A DNA stretch of 5,769 nt from Acidimicrobiia bacterium (GTDB lineage: Bacteria; Actinomycetota; Acidimicrobiia; IMCC26256), in NCBI GenBank assembly GCA_023262065.1, contig JALRDW010000123.1, positions 1 to 5,769 of the forward strand. Reading direction: 5' to 3'. Both the position numbers and the translations under genes were made by a program. Positions 1 through 5,719 of this stretch are shown in pieces. The number at the start of each line of letters is the position of its first letter. Positions within the stretch are counted from its first letter, which is position 1. Below the pieces are notes generated by a model that saw nothing but the letters and a program-made list of their open reading frames with translations, was not told where the DNA came from and searched no databases.

Positions 1-270
1 AAGCGCAACATCACCCAGGCCGCCCGCACCGGTGTGATGGGCCCGGGCGCCATGATGATCAAGTACGCCTACTCGGAGCTGCGGCAGCGCCTCGGCGAAC
101 TGTCGCTGCGGGTGCTCGAGCGGGATGCGCTGGCGGTCGACGTGGTCGGGGAGTTCGTCGAGGAACGGTTGCGCACCCTGGCGCTCACGATCGCGGCCGG
201 CACCTCCCAGATCCAGAAGAACATCATCGGCGAGCGCGTGCTCGGTCTGCCCAAGGAGCCGAACCGATGA
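1..270 (+). CDS. Acyl-CoA dehydrogenase, C-terminal fragment (cut by window start)
   Basis: The first 89 residues in frame 1 are the C-terminal helical domain of an acyl-CoA dehydrogenase (ACAD), a flavoenzyme that makes the alpha-beta double bond in acyl-CoA thioesters. The 5' part lies outside the window, so no start is assigned. The signature is a GPGA...K segment near residues 14-21, then SELRQRL (25-31) and the closing AAGTSQIQKNIIGERVLGLP (65-84), the usual FAD-contacting end of the family. At the position of the classical MCAD-type catalytic Glu, just before Gly-Thr, there is Ala66. This is common in actinobacterial FadE proteins, some of which carry the base elsewhere, so activity is not excluded. 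The stop overlaps the next gene's start by 4 bp (ATGA), which points to translational coupling and a shared product, most likely the large subunit of a heteromeric ACAD. Family call firm; substrate unknown. Confidence 0.93.
   Translation, partial: KRNITQAARTGVMGPGAMMIKYAYSELRQRLGELSLRVLERDALAVDVVGEFVEERLRTLALTIAAGTSQIQKNIIGERVLGLPKEPNR
253..258 (+). promoter_or_regulatory. Shine-Dalgarno site for the second ACAD gene
   Basis: AAGGAG lies 8 nt before the ATG at 267, inside the last codons of the upstream ACAD. This strong site with good spacing fixes the start of the downstream gene and supports coupled translation across the ATGA overlap. Confidence 0.8.
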
Positions 271-1181
271 ACTTCGATCTGTCCGACGACCAGATCGCGC
301 TCCGCGATGGCATCCGGAGCCTCCTCGAGGGACGATTCCCGATGGAGCGGGTCCGTGCGGGGTTCGACCGTGCGATGTTCGACGAACTGGCGGAGGCGGG
401 TGTGTTCTCGCTCCGGGCCGACGGGTTCTCGTGGGCCGATGCGGTCATCGTCTACGAGGAGCTCGGGCGTGGGTGCGTGCCGGGTCCGCTCGTCGACTCG
501 TTCGGTGCCTCCGTCCCGACCGGGGTGGTCGAGCCCCGACCCGGCCACACGATCTGGGTCGAGCACCTCGCCGCGATCGACCGGCTGCTCGTGTTCTCGC
601 CCGACGGGGTCGCTGCGGTCGATCCGCGGCTCCTCGACGGCGAGGAGGCCGCCTGGCCGCTGGACCCGCTCACCCCCGTCACGCCCGTCGCGGCGCTGCC
701 CGACGGCGAGCGCGTCGGTGACACCCAGCAGGCGTACCGCTGGTGGTCCGAGGGCGCGCTCCTGACCGCGGCCCAGCAGGCCGGGCTCGCAGCGGCACTC
801 GTCGACCTCTCGGTCGCCTACGCCCGGGATCGGGAGCAGTTCGGCCGACCGATCGGCGCGTTCCAAGCGGTCAAGCACATGTGCGCCGAGATGGCGGTCA
901 AGGCCGAGGTCGCCCGTGCCGCGGTGCAGGCCGCGGCCTGCGTCCTCGACGATCCCGAGACCGGCGACCTCTGGCGGGCCCTCCACGGCGCCAAGATCCT
1001 GGCAGGGGAGGCGGCGATCGCCTGCGGGCGGCTCGCCACGCAGGTGCACGGTGGCATGGGCTTCACCTGGGAGGTCGACGTGCACCTCTACCTGAAGCGG
1101 GCGTGGGTCCTCGACACCCGGTTCGGCAGCATCGACGCGCACGCCGACGCCATCGCTGCGGCACTGCCGGCCCCGGTCTGA
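267..1181 (+). CDS. Short acyl-CoA dehydrogenase, probable partner subunit of a heteromeric ACAD
   Basis: This 304-residue protein is an acyl-CoA dehydrogenase-like flavoprotein, clearly shorter than the usual 380-400 residues. The N-terminal helical domain (about 1-83) starts MNFDLSDDQ, typical of the family, and contains YEELGRG (63-69). The middle beta domain (about 84-165) is shrunken and I see no TEP...GSD-type substrate/FAD motif. The C-terminal helical domain keeps the FAD-contacting REQFGRPIGAFQ (189-200) and the QVHGGMGFTWE motif (259-269), then HLYLKRA. The protein stops before the EGT/GTSQIQ loop that ends ordinary ACADs. A tandem pair of a full-type and a short ACAD matches the heterotetrameric FadE pairs known from mycobacterial steroid breakdown (FadE26-FadE27, FadE28-FadE29), so I infer it works with the protein ending at 270. 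The ATG at 267 is supported by a strong AAGGAG. The substrate cannot be deduced. Confidence 0.9.
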   Translation: MNFDLSDDQIALRDGIRSLLEGRFPMERVRAGFDRAMFDELAEAGVFSLRADGFSWADAVIVYEELGRGCVPGPLVDSFGASVPTGVVEPRPGHTIWVEHLAAIDRLLVFSPDGVAAVDPRLLDGEEAAWPLDPLTPVTPVAALPDGERVGDTQQAYRWWSEGALLTAAQQAGLAAALVDLSVAYARDREQFGRPIGAFQAVKHMCAEMAVKAEVARAAVQAAACVLDDPETGDLWRALHGAKILAGEAAIACGRLATQVHGGMGFTWEVDVHLYLKRAWVLDTRFGSIDAHADAIAAALPAPV

Positions 1182-1192
1182 CCCCCTTTCCA

Positions 1193-2641
1193 GTGGTCGC
1201 CGACGACTGGTCGCCCCTGCTCGAGGACCTCGCGACGCGCCACCGCGCCGCGGAGGCGATGGGCGGTCCGGACCGGCTGGCGCAACTCGCCGAACGTCGT
1301 CGCCTCGATGTGCGCACGCGCATCGATCGACTCGTCGACGCCGGCTCGTTCGTGGAGTACGGGGTGCTCGTCGGCTCGGTGCCCCGCGGTGCGCTCCCGC
1401 CCGCGCCCGCCGATGCGTTCGTGATGGGGCACGCGACGGTGGCGGGTCGGCCGGTCGTCGTGGGAGCGGCGGACCCGACGGTGATGGGTGGGTCGGTGGG
1501 TCCGGGCACCATCGCGAAGCGTCGACGCCTGATCGAACTCGCGCAGCTCATCGGTGCCCCCGTGGTCTGGCTGCTCGACGGACCCGGACGCCGGACCCAG
1601 CATCCCAACGACGCCACGCCCGGCGCGGTCGACGAACTGCGCGACCTCGCCGCGCTGGCGTCGACCTCCACGGTGGTCGCAGCGGTGCTCGGACCGGTCG
1701 CGGGTCACGACGCGCTCGTCGTCGGTTGCGCGAACCACGTGGTGATGACCCGCTCGGCCTCGGTGTTCGCGGCGGGGCCGCCGCTCGTTCGGGCGACCCT
1801 CGGCCTCGAGGTGACGGCTGGGGAACTCGGTGGCCCCGAGGTGCACCCCGGCGGGTTCGTCAACCACGTCGCCGAGGACGAGGTGGCCGCACTGGCCCAC
1901 ATCCGCGCCCACCTCGCCGGGCTCGGCCCGACATCCGCCCCGCACCCGGCGGCCACCTCGCGTCCGGGGGCCCGTGCGGTGCTCCCCGCCGACCCGGGTC
2001 GGGGCTACGACCTCGACGCGCTCCTCGCGACCCTGGCGGACGCCGGGTCGTGGTGCCGCGACGGGGAGGCAGGATGCGCGCTGGTGACCGGCACCCTCGA
2101 GGTGGGGGGCGTGGAGCTCGCGGTGGTGGCCAGCGATCCGAGCGTGGGCGACGGGCGCATCGATGTCCCGGCGGCGGAGGGTGCACGGCGACGATTCGAG
2201 CGCGCGGCGGACACGAGCACGCCGGTGCTCGTGCTCGCCGACACGACGGGTCCGGCGATCGGACCCGAGGCCGAGCGGTCGGGCACCGTCCCGGCGGTGG
2301 CCCGCCTCCTGCGGGCCGCCAACGACCACCCGGGGCCGATCCTCGCCGTGGTCGTGCGTCGTGCGCACGGCGATGTGCCCTCGGTGCTCGGGTTCGGGTC
2401 CACCGGACGGGTGCTCGTGTCGCTCGCGCTCCCCGGTGCGCGGTTGGGTCCGCTGCCCGCCGAGACCGCGAGTGCCGCCGTCGCACGGCCGGCGGACGTC
2501 GCCGCCCTCGTCGAGCACACCGAGTTCGGTGGTGCCGTCGACGCCGCCGACCGCCTGACCGTCGACCGCGTCGTCGACCCCGACGCCGTCCGGGCCGAAC
2601 TCGATGCGGCGCTGCGGCGCTGGGGTGGAGTCAGAGGCTGA
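1193..2641 (+). CDS. Divergent acyl-CoA carboxylase carboxyltransferase (beta) subunit
   Basis: The 482-residue protein resembles the carboxyltransferase of biotin-dependent acyl-CoA carboxylases (propionyl-, methylcrotonyl- or geranyl-CoA type, usually 510-540 residues), which moves CO2 from carboxybiotin to an acyl-CoA. The N half shows W6...L, AMGG (22-25), DAGSFVEYG (49-57), MGGSVGPG (98-105), GPPLV (195-199) and ELGGPEVH (211-218). The C half (about 270-482) shows PVLVLADTTGP (344-354), E359 and LPGARLGP (413-420). Expected active-site glycines are altered: the first GG pair reads GH (171-172), the DSGG segment reads DGPG (129-132), and the second-site GAGY/GGAY motif is replaced by GDVPS (393-397). 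It may use an unusual substrate or be catalytically weak. GTG at 1193 is chosen because the conserved W and MGG lie just downstream; ATG 1259 would cut into MGG. It has no clear Shine-Dalgarno and starts 11 bp after the ACAD stop, so coupling is likely. No biotin carboxylase or biotin carrier gene is in view. Confidence 0.85.
   Translation: MVADDWSPLLEDLATRHRAAEAMGGPDRLAQLAERRRLDVRTRIDRLVDAGSFVEYGVLVGSVPRGALPPAPADAFVMGHATVAGRPVVVGAADPTVMGGSVGPGTIAKRRRLIELAQLIGAPVVWLLDGPGRRTQHPNDATPGAVDELRDLAALASTSTVVAAVLGPVAGHDALVVGCANHVVMTRSASVFAAGPPLVRATLGLEVTAGELGGPEVHPGGFVNHVAEDEVAALAHIRAHLAGLGPTSAPHPAATSRPGARAVLPADPGRGYDLDALLATLADAGSWCRDGEAGCALVTGTLEVGGVELAVVASDPSVGDGRIDVPAAEGARRRFERAADTSTPVLVLADTTGPAIGPEAERSGTVPAVARLLRAANDHPGPILAVVVRRAHGDVPSVLGFGSTGRVLVSLALPGARLGPLPAETASAAVARPADVAALVEHTEFGGAVDAADRLTVDRVVDPDAVRAELDAALRRWGGVRG
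2631..2641. other. Tail-to-tail overlap of two convergent genes
   Basis: The stop of the carboxyltransferase (TGA, 2639-2641, plus strand) and the stop of the PAS-GGDEF-EAL gene (TGA on the minus strand, 2631-2633) cross by 11 bp. There is no room for an intergenic terminator, so transcripts from the two sides must end inside, or antisense to, the opposite gene. Confidence 0.93.
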
Positions 2642-4721
2642 GCGGTCGATCGAGGAGGGGTTCGATCTCCCCGGCCGGTGCGGGCATCGCCAGGAGGTAC
2701 CCGCTCGCATGGTCGCAGCCGACCGATCGCAGGGCGGCCAACTGCTCCTCGGTCTCGACGCCCTCGGCGACGACCTCGAGTTCGAGCATCTCCCCGAGGA
2801 GACGCACCGCGGTGACGATCGCGGAGTCGTCGCGGGTCGAGCCGAGTCCGGAGATGAACGAGCGGTCGATCTTGATCGTGTCGGCCGCGTACCGCCGGAG
2901 GTACAGGAGGGAGGAGTAGCCGGTTCCGAAATCGTCGATCGCGATCGAACAGCCCAGTGCCCGGAGACGCCCGAGTCGGGCGGCGAGCGCCGGCTGGGAC
3001 TCGATGTTCGCGGTCTCCGTCACCTCGAGGCCGAGGGCCTCCGGGACCACGCCGGTCTCCCGGATCGCAGCGGTGAACTCGTCGACGATCTCGGGTCGCA
3101 CCAGTTGGCGCGGCGAGACGTTGACCCACATGCGTGCGGGCCGTGTCGTGCCGAAGCCCCAGGCGACTGCCTGACTCGCCGCAGTGCGCAGGACCCAGTC
3201 GCCCAGTTCGACGATGGCGCCGGAGTCCTCGGCCACGGGGATGAACTCGCTCGGCGGCATGATGCCGTGGTCGGGGTGCATCCACCGCACGAGGGCCTCG
3301 GTCCCGACGACGTGGCCGGTGCGGAGGTCGTACACGGGCTGGTAGTGGAGGCGCAGTTCGGTCTCATCGACCGCGCGGCGCAGGTCGTTCCGGATCGCGA
3401 GGACGGACAACTCTCGGTCGCGCACGGTCTGGTCGTAGATGGCGAGGCGGTCCCGTCCGTTCGACTTCGCCACGTACATGGCCGCGTCGGCCCGCTCGAG
3501 CAGCTCCTCGGGATCCTCGGCGTCGGCCCCGATCGCCACGCCGATGCTGACCGAGATCCGCAGATCCCGGTCGCCGATGAGGAACGGGGTCGCGAGTTCC
3601 GAGCGGATCCGGTCGCCGAGCACGCGGACCTCGTCGACCGACTCGATGTCGTCGGCGCAGACGACGAACTCATCGCCGTGGAGCCGGGCGACCGTGTCGC
3701 CGGCTCGGACGACCTGCCCGAGTCGACGGGCGATCTCGCGCAGCAGCTCGTCCGCCGCACGGTGTCCGACCGAGTCGTTGACGTGCTTGAAGTGGTCCAT
3801 GTCGCAGTAGAAGACGGCGACCATCAGTCGGTCCCGGGCGGCCCGTCCGAGCGCGTTCTGGAGCCGGTCGACCAGCAGCGCACGGTTCGGCAGTCCCGTG
3901 AGGTCGTCGTGCAGCGCCCGACGGGCCAGTTCCTGCTCCGCGAGGTGCCGTGCCGTCACGTCGTGGAAGTGGAGGATGACGCCCTCGATGAGGGGATCGT
4001 CGCTGCGGTTCAGGAGGGTCGCATCGAGCCAGCGCCACGAGCCGTCGCGGTGCAGCGCCCGGACCTCGACCCGTTGGCTGCTGCGCGGGGTGGCGTAGGC
4101 GGCGCGCACCGTCTCGACCCATCGGGGCATGTGCTCGGGGTGGATCACCTCGGCCCATCGCATCACGGCGGCCTGATCGGCCGGCCAGCCCATGACCCGG
4201 GTGACCGACGGGCTGACGTAGGTCAGTCCCGCCCCGTCGCGGGGCAGCACGAACACGACGTCCGCCGCCTCGAGCAGCAGCGCGTTGAGTCGGGCCTCGG
4301 ACCGGTCGGCGGCGGCCCGGGCCTCCTCCCGGGCACTGACGTCCCGGAAGTGCAGGATCGTGCCCTCGACCCCGTCGCCGGGCTGCCACCACTCGGCCTC
4401 GAACGACCGCCAGGTCTGGTCGGCGTGACGCCCGCGGATGATGATCGGACCCGCATGGCCGGTGACCGACGCGGCCTCCCGGTGGGCGAGCACCGCGGGG
4501 ACGTCCTCCGGGTGGACCCAGTCGGCCGCCATCCGGCCGATGAAGGAATCAGGGCTGACGCCGAGCACGTCGGCGATGGCCGGGCTCGCGTAGATCACGC
4601 CGCGGCCCGGCGCGATCACGACGGCCGCGTCGGAGGAGTGCCGGAGCAGGGCGGTCAGGAACGCGGCGTCGGGCTCGAGCCCCGCCCCGGGCGCATCCTG
4701 GCCGACGGGGGGCGTGCTCAC
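2631..4721 (-). CDS. PAS-PAS-GGDEF-EAL cyclic-di-GMP turnover protein
   Basis: A 696-residue soluble signalling protein with no signal peptide or membrane segment visible. Order: PAS1 (about 18-135), helical linker, PAS2 (about 140-260), signalling helix, GGDEF (about 263-430), EAL (about 440-690). The GGDEF domain, which makes c-di-GMP from GTP, has DDLTGLPNR (272-280), metal-site D307, base-contacting N315 and the signature HGDEF (348-352), where the first Gly is His. The inhibitory RxxD site (RAGD, 339-342) is intact at the proper spacing. The EAL domain, a c-di-GMP phosphodiesterase, keeps TEALVRW with E475, N534, EVTE (566-569), DDFGTGYSS (596-604), K617 and EGVE (653-656). Only the usual Gln of the QGY motif is changed, to S673. 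Phosphodiesterase activity looks likely and cyclase activity possible. PAS domains may bind a small ligand or cofactor, not identifiable here. Starts at GTG with only a weak G-rich stretch upstream; transcribed apart from the ACAD operon and divergently from the SDR. Confidence 0.96.
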   Translation of the reverse strand: MSTPPVGQDAPGAGLEPDAAFLTALLRHSSDAAVVIAPGRGVIYASPAIADVLGVSPDSFIGRMAADWVHPEDVPAVLAHREAASVTGHAGPIIIRGRHADQTWRSFEAEWWQPGDGVEGTILHFRDVSAREEARAAADRSEARLNALLLEAADVVFVLPRDGAGLTYVSPSVTRVMGWPADQAAVMRWAEVIHPEHMPRWVETVRAAYATPRSSQRVEVRALHRDGSWRWLDATLLNRSDDPLIEGVILHFHDVTARHLAEQELARRALHDDLTGLPNRALLVDRLQNALGRAARDRLMVAVFYCDMDHFKHVNDSVGHRAADELLREIARRLGQVVRAGDTVARLHGDEFVVCADDIESVDEVRVLGDRIRSELATPFLIGDRDLRISVSIGVAIGADAEDPEELLERADAAMYVAKSNGRDRLAIYDQTVRDRELSVLAIRNDLRRAVDETELRLHYQPVYDLRTGHVVGTEALVRWMHPDHGIMPPSEFIPVAEDSGAIVELGDWVLRTAASQAVAWGFGTTRPARMWVNVSPRQLVRPEIVDEFTAAIRETGVVPEALGLEVTETANIESQPALAARLGRLRALGCSIAIDDFGTGYSSLLYLRRYAADTIKIDRSFISGLGSTRDDSAIVTAVRLLGEMLELEVVAEGVETEEQLAALRSVGCDHASGYLLAMPAPAGEIEPLLDRPLSL
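3948..3977 (-). repeat. Copy 2 of the PAS-end repeat inside the GGDEF-EAL gene
   Basis: This stretch encodes ILHFHDVTAR (residues 249-258) at the end of PAS2. It is nearly the same in DNA and protein as 4329-4358, which ends PAS1 (ILHFRDVSAR, 122-131). The 127-residue period suggests that the two PAS modules came from an internal duplication. Confidence 0.6.
4329..4358 (-). repeat. Copy 1 of the PAS-end repeat inside the GGDEF-EAL gene
   Basis: Encodes ILHFRDVSAR (residues 122-131), closing PAS1, and pairs with the copy at 3948-3977. The rest of the two PAS modules is more diverged but retains matching landmarks: HPED/HPEH (70 and 194) and WRSF/WRWL. Confidence 0.6.
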
Positions 4722-4837
4722 GCCCCCAACCGGTGGTTACCGGACATCACGCCCGAGAGGATACCGGTGCCGGGCGCCGGCACGTCCGGGCGGGCCGGCG
4801 TCGGCACCGGCGGGTGGTGGCGTGGCAGGCTCGGGGC
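4722..4837. promoter_or_regulatory. Divergent intergenic region, candidate bidirectional promoter/operator
   Basis: These 116 bp separate the divergent starts of the PAS-GGDEF-EAL gene and the SDR gene, so promoters for both should lie here. I see no convincing -35/-10 pair. The region is rich in dyads: GTGCCGG-GCG-CCGGCAC (4767-4783, perfect 7-bp arms), a 9-bp inverted pair CCGGTGCCG (4764-4772) with CGGCACCGG (4802-4810), and ACCGGTG as a direct repeat at 4729-4735 and 4763-4769. These could bind a regulator, but GC-rich DNA produces such dyads easily. Confidence 0.4.
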
Positions 4838-5698
4838 ATGACACAACGCACCGCCGAACTCGCCGATCGTGTCGCGCTCGTCACCGGGGCGTCCCGGGGC
4901 CTCGGCGCCGCCACCGCCCGTGCCCTCGCCGCCATGGGAGCCGATGTGGTCCTGACGTACCGCAGGCGTCAGGACGAGGCCGAGGCGGTCGCGGAGCAGG
5001 TGCGGGCGGTGGGCCGGCGGGCCTGGGCCGTGCAGTGCGAGCTGGGGGAGGAGGCCTCGATCGCGGCGCTCCTCGAGGCTGTGGCCGCCGATCCCGGTCG
5101 GATCGACATCCTCGTCGCGAACGCAGCCGCGACATCGTTCCGGCCGCTCATGCAGGCCGAGCGGCGCCACGTGGAGCGCACCTTCGCGATCTCGGTGTCC
5201 GGATTCCTCCAGTTGGTGCAGGGCGTGGTCCCGCTCATGCCCGAGGGTGGGGGCCGCATCGTGGTGGTCAGCGGCGCCGACACCCGCACGTGGATCCCGG
5301 GCCACGGTCTGCTCGCAGCGGCGAAGGCGGCGATGGAGAGCATGGTCGCCTACCTCGGGTGCGAACTCGGACCGCAGGGCACGACGGTCGTCGGCGTCTC
5401 GCCCGGGTGGCTCGACGGCGAGTCGATCGAGGCGATGCTCGGACCGTTCTACGACACGGCGATGGTCGCCGAGCGCGAGACGCATCCGATGCGCCGGACC
5501 GTGTCGCCGGACGAGGCGGCCGAGGTGCTCGCGCTCCTGTGCACCGACGCGGCGCGCTTCCTCAACGGGTCCACCGTGGAGAGCGACGGCGCCGGCATCT
5601 TCGCCCTCCTGGGCCGTTACTCGGTGATGGGCGCGAAGGTGGCTCTCGCGAAGAAGCCCGATCTCGATCCGAGCGATGCGCCGGCGGTGCCGTTGTAG
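4838..5698 (+). CDS. SDR-family oxidoreductase lacking the catalytic tyrosine
   Basis: A 286-residue protein of the short-chain dehydrogenase/reductase family, soluble, with one Rossmann domain. The nucleotide-binding motif TGASRGLG is at 16-23, and the basic YRRR after beta-2 (41-44) suggests NADP(H). The NNAG segment reads ANAAA (94-98). In the active site, Ser145 (VVSGAD) and Lys163 are present, but the Tyr of YxxxK is Leu159. In the FabL-like Y-x6-K register the position is His156 (HGLLAAAK, 156-163). The helix Asn (usual NVxG) is Ser119. The C-terminal part still has SPGW (188-191) and FLNGSTVESDGAG (241-253), the usual substrate-loop and end motifs, then a hydrophilic, proline-rich tail. 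It may be a specialised FabL-like reductase using His, or a non-catalytic relative. ATG at 4838 puts the Rossmann motif at the normal distance; the Shine-Dalgarno is weak. Substrate unknown. Confidence 0.9.
   Translation: MTQRTAELADRVALVTGASRGLGAATARALAAMGADVVLTYRRRQDEAEAVAEQVRAVGRRAWAVQCELGEEASIAALLEAVAADPGRIDILVANAAATSFRPLMQAERRHVERTFAISVSGFLQLVQGVVPLMPEGGGRIVVVSGADTRTWIPGHGLLAAAKAAMESMVAYLGCELGPQGTTVVGVSPGWLDGESIEAMLGPFYDTAMVAERETHPMRRTVSPDEAAEVLALLCTDAARFLNGSTVESDGAGIFALLGRYSVMGAKVALAKKPDLDPSDAPAVPL
5647..5696 (+). repeat. Direct repeat, copy 1 (3' end of the SDR gene)
   Basis: An exact 50-bp match to 5720-5769, offset by 73 bp. It encodes the SDR's last 16 residues, 271-286, and reaches the first base of the stop codon. 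An 8-bp GGCTCTCG just before it (5641-5648) also recurs at 5699-5706, so the pair resembles a 58-bp tandem unit with 15 extra bases in the second copy. Confidence 0.93.
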
Positions 5699-5711
5699 GG
5701 CTCTCGGAGCC
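5699..5711 (+). other. Small hairpin directly after the SDR stop
   Basis: GGCTC-TCG-GAGCC can fold into a 5-bp stem with a 3-nt loop directly after the TAG. No T-run follows, so it would be at most a weak terminator or RNA-end structure; chance is possible. Confidence 0.3.
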
Positions 5712-5719
5712 GATCGGGG

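Noticed and set aside
69..1142. A 357-codon minus-strand open frame opposite the two ACAD genes
   Set aside because: No recognisable domain and typical antisense composition; the ACAD motifs on the plus strand explain the region.
743..1192. Extension of the carboxyltransferase frame upstream into the ACAD gene
   Set aside because: The frame is open, but this part is Arg/Gly/Pro-rich noise over a real ACAD. Family similarity begins just after GTG 1193.
1088..2710. A 540-codon open frame on the minus strand opposite the carboxyltransferase
   Set aside because: Composition is Arg/His/Gly-rich and low in aromatic residues, with no domain; it is a mirror of the plus-strand gene.
2604..4841. A 745-codon open frame on the plus strand opposite the PAS-GGDEF-EAL gene
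   Set aside because: It is rich in Asp, Arg, Val and Gly with no recognisable domain, and exactly mirrors a strongly supported minus-strand gene. Long antisense open frames are normal in very GC-rich DNA.
4718..5485. A 255-codon minus-strand open frame opposite the SDR gene
   Set aside because: No family signature and His/Arg/Asp-rich composition; it would also overlap the start of the PAS-GGDEF-EAL gene in another frame. The SDR motifs on the plus strand are decisive.
5699..5711. A true Rho-independent terminator after the SDR gene
   Set aside because: The stem is only 5 bp and no T-run follows, so it is listed only as a weak hairpin.
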